Below, piece by piece: positions 18,816 through 29,414 of a DNA stretch of 64,000 nt. Numbering within the stretch: the stretch's first letter is position 1; each line of letters opens with the position of its first letter. The translations under genes were made by a program, and so were the position numbers. Source of the DNA: Thermanaeromonas sp. (GTDB lineage: Bacteria > Bacillota > DSM-521 > Neomoorellales > Neomoorellaceae); assembly GCF_021890735.1 (NCBI RefSeq), contig NZ_JAKKUR010000003.1, positions 22,349 through 86,348 on the forward strand. Direction: 5' to 3'. The notes under the pieces were generated by a model. That model ran no database searches and was not told the DNA's origin. It saw only the letters and a list, made by a program, of their open reading frames with translations.

Positions 18816-20015
18816 ATGTCCTTAAATTTGACCAACCTCAAAAAACGTATAAGCAATGCGGTAGAAACCCATAAAGAAGAGATCATCCGGCTGGCGGAGG
18901 AAATATTTGATCATCCCGAAGTAGGACAACAGGAATTTTTCGCTTCCCGGCTTTTGACCCAGGCCCTGGCTAAATATGGATTTGAAGTTGTTTATCCTTT
19001 GCCTGAACTGCCTACCGGCTTCCGGGCCACTTTGAAGTGCGCTGGCCCGGGCCCGCGGGTGGCCTTACTTGCCGAATATGATGCCCTTCCCGGTCTAGGC
19101 CATGCCTGCGGGCACAATCTTATCGGTGCTGCTGCCGTAGGTGCGGGTCTGGCCTTGGCCGCCGTGAAGGAGGAACTAAAAGGTGAGGTCTTAATTTTGG
19201 GCACGCCTGCTGAGGAGAGCAATGGAGGAAAGGTGGTTTTGGTTGAAGCGGGAGCCTTCCAAGGGATAGATGCTGCTCTTATTTTCCATCCCGGCGACGC
19301 CAATATTGTAGAAGTGTCTTCCCTGGCTCTGGAGGCCCTAGAGTTTATTTTTGAAGGTCGGGCGGCCCATGCTTCTTCTAGCCCCGAGGAAGGGATAAAC
19401 GCCCTGGAAGCCCTCATACAGTTTTTCAACAGTATCAACAGTCTCCGCCCTTACCTTAAAGGTGAAGCCCACATTAACGGGATCATAACAGAAGGAGGTA
19501 TAACGCCCAACATTATTCCCGAACGGGCCGTGGCTCGCTTTTATATCCGGGCCGAAAGCCGTAAAGCCGTAAGAGAAGTCGTCCAGCGGGTAGAAAATTG
19601 CGCTCGCGGTGCGGCCCTGGCTACAGGATGTAGTGTCACCTGGCGTAACTATGAATTTTCCTATGATGCCATGGTCACTAATAAAGCCCTGGCCGACGCT
19701 TTTAAAGAGAACCTGCGTATTTTAGGGGTGACCGAGTTCGGACCTCCCCGCCGCAGCAAGGGTTCTTTGGACATGGGCAATGTTAGCCGGGTAGTACCCG
19801 CCATACACCCGTATCTCGCTTTAGGAAGCGGCAGACTCGTACCCCACACCCGGGAGTTTGCCCGGGCGGCTCGGGGAGAAGCGGGAAGGAGGCTCGTTAT
19901 ACTGGCGGCCAAAGCTTTAGCCTGGACGGCAGCAGACGTTCTCTTAGACCGGGAGCTTTTAGCCCGTATACAAGAAGAATTCAGCCTGGCGATGTTGCAG
20001 GAAGGAGCTTTTTAA
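18816..20015 (+). CDS. M20 family amidohydrolase/peptidase
   Basis: AEYDALPGLGHACGHNLIG motif. Confidence 0.92.
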   Translation: MSLNLTNLKKRISNAVETHKEEIIRLAEEIFDHPEVGQQEFFASRLLTQALAKYGFEVVYPLPELPTGFRATLKCAGPGPRVALLAEYDALPGLGHACGHNLIGAAAVGAGLALAAVKEELKGEVLILGTPAEESNGGKVVLVEAGAFQGIDAALIFHPGDANIVEVSSLALEALEFIFEGRAAHASSSPEEGINALEALIQFFNSINSLRPYLKGEAHINGIITEGGITPNIIPERAVARFYIRAESRKAVREVVQRVENCARGAALATGCSVTWRNYEFSYDAMVTNKALADAFKENLRILGVTEFGPPRRSKGSLDMGNVSRVVPAIHPYLALGSGRLVPHTREFARAARGEAGRRLVILAAKALAWTAADVLLDRELLARIQEEFSLAMLQEGAF

Positions 20016-21415
20016 TGCAGAACCTTGCTTTTAACGAGGTCTGGAGGCAGAGGCTCGGCCCGGAATATGACGACTTTATGCAAGCTTTAAAGCGGGGAGC
20101 CCGGCTTAGCTTGCGGGTAAATACCTTAAAGCTTAGGCCGGAGGAATTCCTACGGATAAGTCCCTTTCCCTTAGCTCCGGTGCCTTGGTGCCTGGAGGGA
20201 TGGATAATTTTAGAAGGGGAGCAGAAGGCGGGCCGGCATCCCTATCACGCTGCGGGGTTGTATTACATCCAAGACCCTGCCACCATGGCGGCCGCAGGGC
20301 TTCTAGACCCGCAGCCCGGTGAGTGGGTGCTGGACTTGTGCGCGTCACCCGGGGGAAAGGCTTCTCACCTTGCGGCCAGGATGGAGAACGAGGGAGTCCT
20401 GGTGGCTAATGAAGTCAATCCCCGGCGGGCGAGCGTGCTCGCCTTTAACCTTGAGCGCATGGGGGTAACCAACGCCATCATCTTAAATGAAAGGGCGGAA
20501 ACCTTGGCTGCCAGGTGGGCAGGGCTTTTCGACCGGGTGCTGGTGGATGCTCCTTGTTCGGGGGAGGCGGTATTGGCCCGGGACCCCGGAGCCTTTCGAG
20601 CCTGGAGCAAGGACTTGCTAAAGAGGTTTGCCCGCCGCCAGCTTGAGCTTTTATATCATGCCTCTCACTTGGTAAGGCCTGGCGGGTGGCTCCTTTATGC
20701 TACTTGTAGCTTTTCCCCTGAAGAGAACGAAGGGGTGATATCCCGTTTCTTAGAAAAAAGGAGCGACTTTATCCTGGTAGATCCCTCCCGGCATCCCCTT
20801 TTTTCGCCGGGGAGGCCGGAATGGATAGAAGGTGGAGACCCGCAGCTAAAGTGGGCGGTGCGCTTGTGGCCCCACCTTGCTCCCGGACACGGGCATTTCT
20901 ATGCTTTACTTAAGCACCAGGGGGAAGGATATGTACTCCGGAGAAGGAACAAGTCTTACCTTTCCCTTGAGGCAGAAAAGCTGTATGAAGAATTTTGCCG
21001 TCATAACTTAAAAGAGCTTCCGGCTACTGAGGGGCTTATAGAAAAGGGTGGCCAAATCTACCGGACACCCTTACCTTTGGAAATGTGGAAAGGGCTAAAA
21101 GTAGTAAGACCGGGATGGTGGCTGGGCCGCATATACAAGGGGCGGTTTCAGCCCGATCACGCTTTGGCATTAGGGATAAAGGCCGAAAAGGCTTTGAGGG
21201 TAAAAGACCTACCCTTAGACAGTGCAGAACTTAAGGCCTATCTTCGGGGTGAATGGCTAGAGGGGGGCTTTAAGGATGGGCCGGTAGGAGATGCAGGGGA
21301 GGAGTGGGTATTGGTGACGGTCGGGGGATTTCCCCTGGGGTGGGCACGTTCTGTGGCCGGCGGCTTAAAAAGCCTTTACCCGCGCCACTTCCGGGCCGCA
21401 TGGGGTACGGCTTAG
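20015..21415 (+). CDS. RsmB/RsmF-family (NOL1/NOP2/Sun) rRNA cytosine-C5 methyltransferase
   Basis: VLDLCASPGGKASHLAARM, VDAPCSGEAV, LLYATCSFSPEENEGVI motifs. Confidence 0.93.
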   Translation: MQNLAFNEVWRQRLGPEYDDFMQALKRGARLSLRVNTLKLRPEEFLRISPFPLAPVPWCLEGWIILEGEQKAGRHPYHAAGLYYIQDPATMAAAGLLDPQPGEWVLDLCASPGGKASHLAARMENEGVLVANEVNPRRASVLAFNLERMGVTNAIILNERAETLAARWAGLFDRVLVDAPCSGEAVLARDPGAFRAWSKDLLKRFARRQLELLYHASHLVRPGGWLLYATCSFSPEENEGVISRFLEKRSDFILVDPSRHPLFSPGRPEWIEGGDPQLKWAVRLWPHLAPGHGHFYALLKHQGEGYVLRRRNKSYLSLEAEKLYEEFCRHNLKELPATEGLIEKGGQIYRTPLPLEMWKGLKVVRPGWWLGRIYKGRFQPDHALALGIKAEKALRVKDLPLDSAELKAYLRGEWLEGGFKDGPVGDAGEEWVLVTVGGFPLGWARSVAGGLKSLYPRHFRAAWGTA

Positions 21416-21500
21416 AACACGTTTAGTTAAAGGGAATTCCGCCTATACAGTCCCCTTCAGAGCAACGAGGGTACGGCTTAGGACACGTGTACTTAAAGGG
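21403..21500 (+). repeat. 32-bp imperfect direct repeat (29/32), copies 21403-21434 and 21469-21500
   Basis: gggtacggcttagaacacgtttagttaaaggg versus gggtacggcttaggacacgtgtacttaaaggg. Confidence 0.95.
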
Positions 21501-21512
21501 GGGTACCGGGCC

Positions 21513-22490
21513 ATGAAAAAATATTATGTTTTGGCGGTAGCGGCCGGCCTTTTGAGCCTGGCCTTTATTTTTGTAAGGCTTGTCTTTTACCTTCCCCTTG
21601 CCCGGACGCCTTACGAAGCAAGAGGCCTAGCGGTTGCAACTACGTCCGGGGAGGAAATTGCGCAAATACTTAAAGAAATCGTGCAGGGCGAGACAAGCGG
21701 AATTAAATTTTTTAAAACCGAAGGTGATCTGGCTCCGCTACCAGGAAAGGAAGTAGTGATAGGGGCGAATCTCTCCAAAGACCGGGGGGTATTAGGTCTA
21801 TTTTCGTTAGCGTCATCTCCCCCGCAACTTTTAACTTATCGGGCCATCCTGCCGGTAGAAGAGGTCAAAGTGCTAAAATTAGAACCCGGCCGGGAAGGGG
21901 TTTTAGTCCGGGAAGTCTTGGAGGAAAGGTTCGGGGCTTATTTTCTTACTCGCTTCTATAGCCTTTATGTTTACCAAGAAGGTGCGTGGCAGGAAGCATG
22001 GCGCAAGGTCATAGACAATGATGAAAAGTGGCAGAAAAAGTGGGTAGGCCGCGGCGAGGGATGGGAAGGAATTAAAGACAAAGTAGAGGTGGAATTTAAC
22101 TGGGAAGGAGGACGCCTCGTAGCCAGGACCCAGGAAATTAGGGTTTTCTGGGAAGGACCGCATCCAGAACATCCGCCCACTTCCACCAAAGAAAGGGCGC
22201 TAGCCCGGTTATACAAATGGGAGCCCAAGTGGGGAGCGCTGATACTGGGAGAAGGAGAGGTAGGGAGGCCATGCGACCTTAAAGAGCAGAAAGGGGGCAG
22301 GTATGTAAAAATGGGCCAGCTTAAGCCCGGTGAAAGGGTGGCTATCCTGGACGAAGAGGAAGCCTGGGGCTGGACCGCGTACATGGGGGAGGCTACCCAA
22401 CTTTACCGCATAAAAACCTTATCGGGCTCTACAGGCTATGTTACTAAGGAGGATGTAAGGATACACGGGGTTTCTGGGGAAACAAGGTAG
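21513..22490 (+). CDS. Membrane-anchored hypothetical protein with SH3-like C-terminus
   Basis: N-terminal TM helix; C-terminal LKPGERVAILDEEEAWGWTAYMG...GSTGYVTKEDV pattern. Confidence 0.6.
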   Translation: MKKYYVLAVAAGLLSLAFIFVRLVFYLPLARTPYEARGLAVATTSGEEIAQILKEIVQGETSGIKFFKTEGDLAPLPGKEVVIGANLSKDRGVLGLFSLASSPPQLLTYRAILPVEEVKVLKLEPGREGVLVREVLEERFGAYFLTRFYSLYVYQEGAWQEAWRKVIDNDEKWQKKWVGRGEGWEGIKDKVEVEFNWEGGRLVARTQEIRVFWEGPHPEHPPTSTKERALARLYKWEPKWGALILGEGEVGRPCDLKEQKGGRYVKMGQLKPGERVAILDEEEAWGWTAYMGEATQLYRIKTLSGSTGYVTKEDVRIHGVSGETR

Positions 22491-22499
22491 AAATTTTTT

Positions 22500-22538
22500 C
22501 TTGCATTTTTATGCAATCTGGCTGTATAATTATACAAT
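22500..22538 (+). promoter_or_regulatory. Tandem ArgR (ARG) boxes overlapping the argC promoter
   Basis: TTGCATTTTTATGCAA (22501-22516) and TGTATAATTATACA (22523-22536), centres 21 bp apart; -35 TTGCAT / -10 TATAAT with 18-bp spacing. Confidence 0.8.
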
Positions 22539-22564
22539 AACTCAGCGGCCTGAGGTGTTTAGTT

Positions 22565-23605
22565 ATGCTTAAAGTAGGCATCATAGGAGCTACAGGTTAT
22601 ACGGGTGCAGAATTGGTGCGTTTGGCTTGCCGCCACCCCCGCTTGGAGCTTGTGGCTCTCACCTCTCAAACTTTCTCTGGCCAGGAGATGGACCGGGTTT
22701 ACCCATCACTTCACGGGTTCTGCTCTCATATTTGCGAGGATCTTAGCCCGGAGGAGGTACTTTCCCGCGCGGAAGTAGTTTTTCTAGCCCTGCCCCACGG
22801 CCATTCGGTACCCATAGTTGAGGAGGCCCTGCGCCGGGGAGTCCGGGTCATTGATTTGGGGGCTGACCTTAGGTTCCGGGATGTGCGGGTTTATGAAGAG
22901 TGGTACGGACTTAAACATCCCAACCCCGAGCTGGCCGCACAGGCGGTATACGGACTACCGGAGATACACCGGGAGGAGATCGCCTCTGCCCGGGTGGTGG
23001 CCAATCCGGGGTGCTATCCTACAAGTGTTATCTTAGCCTTGGCTCCCCTTATCAAGGCGGGTTACGGGGAATTGGACAGCATCGTTATTGATGCCAAGTC
23101 CGGCGTTTCCGGTGCCGGCAGGAAAACGGAAATAGGTTACCTCTTTACCGAGTGTAATGAAAGCCTCCATCCTTATGGAGTGGCCAGGCACCGCCACACC
23201 CCCGAGATCGAGCAAGAGCTGAGCTTGATGGCCGGTAGAAAGGTGACGGTTTCCTTTACGCCGCACTTAGTACCCATTACCCGGGGTATCCTGAGCACTA
23301 TTTATGTAAACTTGAAAGCAGAAGTTTCGGAGGAAGAACTGCGCAAGCTATACGAAGAGTTTTACCGGGAGGCTCGCTTTGTTAAACTTCTGCCGCCGGG
23401 GCTCTGGCCGCATACCCGTTGGGTCTACGGGAGCAACTTCTGCCATATTAATTTTACTTTGGACCGGCGCACGGGGAGGCTGATCCTGGCTTCTGCCATT
23501 GATAACTTGACTAAAGGAGCCTCTGGCCAGGCCCTTCAAAACCTCAATCTCATGTTCGGATGGCCGGAAGACTTGGGCCTTAATTATCCCGGCCTTTCTC
23601 CGTAA
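22565..23605 (+). CDS. argC: N-acetyl-gamma-glutamyl-phosphate reductase
   Basis: GATGYTGAELVRL, NPGCYPTS motifs; arg cluster. Confidence 0.97.
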   Translation: MLKVGIIGATGYTGAELVRLACRHPRLELVALTSQTFSGQEMDRVYPSLHGFCSHICEDLSPEEVLSRAEVVFLALPHGHSVPIVEEALRRGVRVIDLGADLRFRDVRVYEEWYGLKHPNPELAAQAVYGLPEIHREEIASARVVANPGCYPTSVILALAPLIKAGYGELDSIVIDAKSGVSGAGRKTEIGYLFTECNESLHPYGVARHRHTPEIEQELSLMAGRKVTVSFTPHLVPITRGILSTIYVNLKAEVSEEELRKLYEEFYREARFVKLLPPGLWPHTRWVYGSNFCHINFTLDRRTGRLILASAIDNLTKGASGQALQNLNLMFGWPEDLGLNYPGLSP

Positions 23606-23657
23606 AGCCTTTTGCGAAATTTTCCTTGAGGAGAGCCTTTAGGAGGGATCTAATTCG

Positions 23658-24878
23658 ATGGAATGGGAAGTTATACCCGGTGGGGTAACCGCACCCCGAG
23701 GTTTCCGGGCGGCAGGCGTCTACGCCGGGTTAAAAAAAGCTAACCGGGATAAAAAGGATCTCGCCTTAATCGTGAGCGATACCTTAGCTTCGGCGGCAGC
23801 AGTGTATACTACCAATAAGGTACAGGCTGCTCCTTTAAAGATCACCCGTGAGCATTTGGCTTCCGGGCGGGCACGGGCCATTGTGGCTAACAGCGGTAAT
23901 GCTAACGCCTGTACCGGGGAGCAGGGGTTAAAGGATGCCCGGAGGATGGCCGAGGTAACTGCGGAAATCCTGGGTATTAAACCGCAAGAAGTGGTGGTGG
24001 CCTCTACAGGTGTTATAGGTGTGCCTCTTCCCATGGATAAAATCGAAGCGGGAATAAGGAAGGCAGCTCAGGAACTGTCCCCCACGGGGAGTCGTGCGGC
24101 AGCAGAGGCCATCCTTACCACCGACCTAAGGGTTAAGGAAATAGCCGTGCGTTTCCATTTCAAGGGCAGTCCGGTGGTGATAGGAGGTATAGCCAAGGGT
24201 TCCGGCATGATCCATCCCCATATGGCTACCATGCTCGCCTTTCTTACCACCGATGCGGTCCTAAGCCCGGAACAGTTGAAAAAGGCTTTGGTATCGGCGG
24301 TGGATAACACCTTTAACCTTATTACGGTGGACGGCGATACAAGTACCAACGATATGGTAGTGGTCCTGGCCAACGGCCTCTCTGGAGTGGGGCCTACGAG
24401 CGAGGAAGAATACAGGATATTTGCTGCGGCTTTAGAGTACGTATGCCGTTACCTGGCCCGCCTTATCGCCCGGGACGGGGAAGGCGCCAGCCGCCTCATT
24501 GAGGTGGAGGTGCGTGGTGCGGCCACCCTCACGGATGCCCGTAAAATAGCCAGGGCCATAGCCGGCTCAAATTTGGTGAAAAGCGCTGTTTTCGGCGCCG
24601 ATGCCAACTGGGGCCGGATTTTATGCGCCGCGGGGTATGCCGGAGCCGAGCTGGATCCAGGACGGGTGGATATTTTTATCGAAAGCGCAGCCGGGTGCGA
24701 GCAACTAGCCAGTAAAGGGGAGCCCGCCTGCTTTGATGAAGCTAAAGCCAGCGCCATACTCTCGGCGGAAGAGGTTAAGATCATCGTAGATCTTAATCTG
24801 GGGCAGGCTACAGCAGTAGCTTATGGGTGCGATTTGACTTACGATTACGTCAAGATCAACGCTTCCTACAGGACCTGA
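23658..24878 (+). CDS. argJ: Bifunctional glutamate N-acetyltransferase/ornithine acetyltransferase
   Basis: [20 protein letters not shown] motif. Confidence 0.97.
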   Translation: MEWEVIPGGVTAPRGFRAAGVYAGLKKANRDKKDLALIVSDTLASAAAVYTTNKVQAAPLKITREHLASGRARAIVANSGNANACTGEQGLKDARRMAEVTAEILGIKPQEVVVASTGVIGVPLPMDKIEAGIRKAAQELSPTGSRAAAEAILTTDLRVKEIAVRFHFKGSPVVIGGIAKGSGMIHPHMATMLAFLTTDAVLSPEQLKKALVSAVDNTFNLITVDGDTSTNDMVVVLANGLSGVGPTSEEEYRIFAAALEYVCRYLARLIARDGEGASRLIEVEVRGAATLTDARKIARAIAGSNLVKSAVFGADANWGRILCAAGYAGAELDPGRVDIFIESAAGCEQLASKGEPACFDEAKASAILSAEEVKIIVDLNLGQATAVAYGCDLTYDYVKINASYRT

Positions 24879-24959
24879 AAGAAAGGTTTGTTGTAAGAGC
24901 CTGTACCGGCGAGGGGCCGTAAAAGACCCCAGGAGGAAAGGCGAGGGAGAGGAGGGAAT

Positions 24960-25826
24960 TTGACTTTGGAGATTTCTGCTTTAGAGAAGACCAGCATCCT
25001 GATCGAAGCCCTGCCTTATATCCGTGAGTTTTACGGGAAAACGGTGGTCATAAAATACGGTGGGCACGCCATGCAGAGCTGCGAGCTTAAAAAGGCTGTT
25101 ATGCAGGATGTGGTCCTCATGCATCTTGTGGGGATGCGGCCGGTATTGGTGCACGGCGGCGGGCCGGAGATAACCCAGATGATGGAGAGGCTGGGGAAGA
25201 AACCAGAATTTGTGCAAGGCCAGCGGGTCACTGATGCGGAGACCATGGAGATCGTGGAGATGGTGCTGGTAGGAAAGATAAATAAAGAAATTGTGGCCGA
25301 GATAAACCGCCTGGGAGGCAGGGCTGTGGGTCTATGCGGTAAGGACGGGATGCTTATCGAAGCCGAAAAGCAGAGCGGAGACGTGGAGCTGGGCTTTGTT
25401 GGTCAGGTGCGCAAAATAAATCCGGAGATTATACAGACTCTTATAGCAGAGGGCTATATACCGGTGGTGGCTCCGGTGGGGGTGGGGCCCGAGGGTGAAA
25501 GCTATAACATAAATGCCGATTACGTGGCCGGTGAGCTGGCCGCGGCTTTAAAAGCCCATAAGCTGGTACTCCTGACAGATGTAGAGGGGATATTAGCCGA
25601 TAAAAACGATCCTTCCTCCCTACTTTCCTCGGTAGAGGTAAGTAAAGTGCCCGAGCTGATTCAAGCGGGGATAATCTCCGGTGGCATGATCCCTAAAGTC
25701 GAGTGCTGTGTTAGGGCTCTGGAGGGTGGTGTGGCTCGCACGCACATCATTGACGGCCGGGTACCCCATTCTATTTTGCTGGAAATTTTTACAGATAAAG
25801 GTGTGGGGACCATGGTTGTTCCTTAG
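24960..25826 (+). CDS. argB: Acetylglutamate kinase
   Basis: [24 protein letters not shown] motifs. Confidence 0.97.
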   Translation: MTLEISALEKTSILIEALPYIREFYGKTVVIKYGGHAMQSCELKKAVMQDVVLMHLVGMRPVLVHGGGPEITQMMERLGKKPEFVQGQRVTDAETMEIVEMVLVGKINKEIVAEINRLGGRAVGLCGKDGMLIEAEKQSGDVELGFVGQVRKINPEIIQTLIAEGYIPVVAPVGVGPEGESYNINADYVAGELAAALKAHKLVLLTDVEGILADKNDPSSLLSSVEVSKVPELIQAGIISGGMIPKVECCVRALEGGVARTHIIDGRVPHSILLEIFTDKGVGTMVVP

Positions 25827-25860
25827 AAAAGTTGTTGCCGAAAGATAAGGGTGTCAGGGC

Positions 25861-27075
25861 TTGAGAGGGGGAGCTTATATGACCAACGCGGAAATCGCCA
25901 GCCTGGGTAAGAGGTACGTAATGCATACCTATAACCGCTATCCCATAGCTTTAGTACGCGGGCAGGGCACCAAGGTTTGGGATGCCGACGGCCGCGAGTA
26001 CCTAGATTTCATCGCCGGTTTAGGGGTTAATTCTTTAGGGCACTGTCACCCCCGGGTGGTTGAGGCCCTCCGGGAGCAGGCAGGCAAGCTCTTACATTGC
26101 TCCAACCTTTACTGGATAGAGCCCCAGGTTGAGCTGGCTAAAATCTTGGTGGAGCATTCGGGTCTGGGTAGGGCCTTCTTCTGTAATAGCGGGGCCGAGG
26201 CCGTCGAGGCGGCTATAAAGCTGGCCAGAAAATACGCCAAGGTGTATAAAGGGGAAAACTGTTTTGAGATAATCACCATGCGCCGCTCTTTCCACGGCCG
26301 GACTTTAGGAGCCCTTGCCGCCACCGGTCAAGATAAATTCCACCGGGGTTTTGAGCCTTTGCCACCCGGCTTCCGCTATGTTCCCTTTAATAATTTGGAA
26401 GCTTTAAAAGAGGCCGTCACCCCGGAAACCTGCGCCGTAATGCTAGAACCCGTTCAAGGTGAAGGAGGAGTTTACCCGGCAGAGAAGGAATACCTCAAGG
26501 CAGTAAGGAAATTATGTGATGAAAACGGCATACTACTTATCTTTGATGAAATCCAGTGCGGTTTGGGCCGTACCGGCTACCTGTTCGCCCACCAGTATTA
26601 TGAAGTATATCCCGACATTTTGACACTAGCTAAGGCTTTGGCCGGCGGCGTTCCCATCGGTGCCATGCTGGCTAAGGAAGAGGTGGCCCAAGCCTTTAGC
26701 CCGGGAGACCACGCTTCCACCTTTGGAGGAAATCCCCTGGCTGCTGCCTGCGGGGTGGCCGCCCTCCGGGCCCTGCTCGAAGAGGGGCTGGTGGAAAACG
26801 CCAGAAAACAAGGGGAATATTTGATGGAGCGCTTGCGCGACCTGGCCGCTAAATTTCCGCAAGTATTGGAGGTGCGCGGGCGGGGCCTTATGGTGGGGGT
26901 GGAAATCGACGGCCCGGCTGATAGAATAGCCCAGGTATGCCTTGAGAAAGGGCTCCTTATTAATGCGGTCCACGGCCGAATCTTACGTTTCTTACCCCCG
27001 CTTACTGTAAAAAAAGAGGAGATCGATAAAGCTTTGGAGATCCTCCGTAAGGCTTTAAAAGAATGCTTGGGGTAA
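25861..27075 (+). CDS. argD: Acetylornithine aminotransferase
   Basis: Class III aminotransferase motif LLIFDEIQCGLGRTGYLFAHQ. Confidence 0.95.
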   Translation: MRGGAYMTNAEIASLGKRYVMHTYNRYPIALVRGQGTKVWDADGREYLDFIAGLGVNSLGHCHPRVVEALREQAGKLLHCSNLYWIEPQVELAKILVEHSGLGRAFFCNSGAEAVEAAIKLARKYAKVYKGENCFEIITMRRSFHGRTLGALAATGQDKFHRGFEPLPPGFRYVPFNNLEALKEAVTPETCAVMLEPVQGEGGVYPAEKEYLKAVRKLCDENGILLIFDEIQCGLGRTGYLFAHQYYEVYPDILTLAKALAGGVPIGAMLAKEEVAQAFSPGDHASTFGGNPLAAACGVAALRALLEEGLVENARKQGEYLMERLRDLAAKFPQVLEVRGRGLMVGVEIDGPADRIAQVCLEKGLLINAVHGRILRFLPPLTVKKEEIDKALEILRKALKECLG

Positions 27076-27182
27076 ACTGTTTTGTATACCTAGTGAGAGA
27101 AAGCTTAAGCTTTTCTGCCTTGCTTTATCTGGAAGGGAAAAGTAAAATAGAGTAAAAATGTCAAGAAAAGGGGTGTAACAGG

Positions 27183-28124
27183 TTGAAGGAACAGGCCCCT
27201 TCCCTTAAAGGCCGCGATTTTATTTGCCTAAAGCATTTTTCCACGGAGGAGATCCATTATCTTTTAGATTTAGCTGCTGACCTCAAACTTAAGCAGAAGA
27301 ACCGGGAACCCCATCCTTTGCTCGCAGGGAAAACGCTGGCTATGATTTTCACCAAGCCTTCCACCCGCACGCGGGTTTCCTTTGAAGTAGCCATGTACCA
27401 GCTAGGCGGGCACGCCCTTTACCTAAGCAAGAATGAACTACAGCTCGGCCGGGGTGAGACCATCGCCGACACGGCGCGGGTACTTTCCCGGTACGTGGAC
27501 GGTATTTTGATCCGCACTTTTGCCCATGAGGAAGTGGAAGAGCTGGCCCGGTATGCGACGGTACCGGTGATAAACGGCCTAACGGATTTCCTCCATCCCA
27601 CTCAAGTTTTGGCCGACCTTTTGACCATCCGTGAATGGAAGGGCAAGCTTAAGGGGCTCAACCTTACCTATATCGGGGATGGTAACAACGTGGCCCATTC
27701 CCTTCTGTACGGTGGTGCCCGGGTGGGCTTAAATATTACCATAGCTTGCCCGGCGGGGTACGAACCGCTGCCTCAGGTGGTAGAAGAGGCCAGGCGTATG
27801 GCTGCAGATAACGGGAGCCACATCACCGTGACCAATGATCCCCAGGAAGCTGCCCTGGGAGCAGATATTTTATATACTGATGTGTGGGCCAGCATGGGGC
27901 AAGAGGCAGAGGCAGAAAAGCGCCGGCAGGCTTTTAAAGGATTCCAGCTCAACAGTACCCTCCTGAAGATGGCCCGGCCGGACGCCATGGTTCTCCACTG
28001 CCTTCCTGCCCACAGGGGCGAGGAGATAACGGATGAGGTAATCGACGGGCCGCAGTCAGCCGTCTGGGACCAGGCAGAAAACAGGTTACATGCCCATAAG
28101 GCTATATTAGCAGCCCTGCTCTAG
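27183..28124 (+). CDS. argF: Ornithine carbamoyltransferase
   Basis: FTKPSTRTRVSFE, HCLPAHRGEEIT motifs. Confidence 0.96.
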   Translation: MKEQAPSLKGRDFICLKHFSTEEIHYLLDLAADLKLKQKNREPHPLLAGKTLAMIFTKPSTRTRVSFEVAMYQLGGHALYLSKNELQLGRGETIADTARVLSRYVDGILIRTFAHEEVEELARYATVPVINGLTDFLHPTQVLADLLTIREWKGKLKGLNLTYIGDGNNVAHSLLYGGARVGLNITIACPAGYEPLPQVVEEARRMAADNGSHITVTNDPQEAALGADILYTDVWASMGQEAEAEKRRQAFKGFQLNSTLLKMARPDAMVLHCLPAHRGEEITDEVIDGPQSAVWDQAENRLHAHKAILAALL

Positions 28125-28186
28125 GTTGGCTTAAGGAATTTGCGTTGTAGCGGTTTTACCATTTTGTTCAAGGGGGCTTTAGAACT

Positions 28187-29398
28187 ATGCCTGAAAAAGT
28201 GGTGCTGGCTTATTCCGGCGGGTTGGATACCTCTATCATAATCCCTTGGCTTAAGGAGACTTACGGGTATGAAGTCATCGCGGTCACCGTAGATTTAGGC
28301 CAGGGTGAAGAACTGGCTCCTCTAGAGGAAAAGGCTTTAAAGAGCGGGGCCAGCAAGATATACATTCTGGACAAAAAACGGGAATTCGTAGAAGACTTCA
28401 TCTGGCCCACCCTTAAAGCAGGGGCCGTTTATGAGGGTAAATATTTGTTGGGAACCTCCTTCGCCCGCCCCCTCATCGCCAAGTGCCTGGTGGAGGTCGC
28501 AGAAAAGGAAGGAGCCACCGCGGTCGCTCACGGAGCGACAGGTAAGGGCAACGACCAGGTGCGCTTTGAGCTGAGCATCAAAGCCTTAAATCCGGAGCTT
28601 AAAATAATAGCTCCCTGGCGTTTGTGGTCCATACGCTCCCGCGAAGAGGCCATCGACTATGCAGTAGCGCGGGGTATTCCGGTACCGGTAGGGAAGGAAC
28701 GGCCCTACAGCATGGACCGGAATCTTTGGCATCTGAGCCATGAAGGAGCCGACCTGGAAGATCCTTGGAACGAGCCTAAAGAGGATATTTACGAGATTAT
28801 TACTCCTCCGGAGAAGGCACCAGACAAACCCACTTATATAACCCTCGATTTCGAAAAGGGTGTACCCGTAGCCATAGACGGAAAACGTTTAGACCCTGTG
28901 GCGCTGGTGGAAAGGGTAAATGAATTGGCCGCGGCCAACGGGGTGGGTATTATAGATCTAGTGGAGAACAGGCTGGTGGGCCTAAAGTCCCGGGGCGTTT
29001 ATGAGTGTCCGGGAGGCACAGTGCTCTATATAGCCCACCGGGAGCTCGAACACCTCACCCTTGACCGCCAGACCATGCATTTTAAAGAGATGGTGGCTGC
29101 AAAATATGCGGAGCTGGTTTATGACGGCAACTGGTATTCGCCTTTAAAGAAAGCCCTGGATGCTTTTGTGGACAGCACCCAGGAGACGGTTACTGGCACC
29201 GTCCGGCTAAAGCTATATAAAGGCAACTGCACTCCTGCCGGTGTGCGTTCACCCTACTCCCTATACAGTGAGGAGCTGGTTACCTTCGGTGCCGGGGGGG
29301 ACTACGATCAGAGGGATGCCACGGGCTTTATTAATCTGTTCGGATTACCCTTAAAGGTGCGCGCCCAGATGGAGATGAGGACGGGTTTAAGGAAATAG
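28187..29398 (+). CDS. argG: Argininosuccinate synthase
   Basis: [15 protein letters not shown] motif. Confidence 0.97.
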   Translation: MPEKVVLAYSGGLDTSIIIPWLKETYGYEVIAVTVDLGQGEELAPLEEKALKSGASKIYILDKKREFVEDFIWPTLKAGAVYEGKYLLGTSFARPLIAKCLVEVAEKEGATAVAHGATGKGNDQVRFELSIKALNPELKIIAPWRLWSIRSREEAIDYAVARGIPVPVGKERPYSMDRNLWHLSHEGADLEDPWNEPKEDIYEIITPPEKAPDKPTYITLDFEKGVPVAIDGKRLDPVALVERVNELAAANGVGIIDLVENRLVGLKSRGVYECPGGTVLYIAHRELEHLTLDRQTMHFKEMVAAKYAELVYDGNWYSPLKKALDAFVDSTQETVTGTVRLKLYKGNCTPAGVRSPYSLYSEELVTFGAGGDYDQRDATGFINLFGLPLKVRAQMEMRTGLRK

Positions 29399-29414
29399 AA
29401 AGGGGCCAGCGGCA

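Noticed and set aside
18593-18874. Plus-strand 93-aa ORF
   Set aside because: Antisense to the Cys-rich small gene and overlapping the M20 gene start; no recognisable motif.
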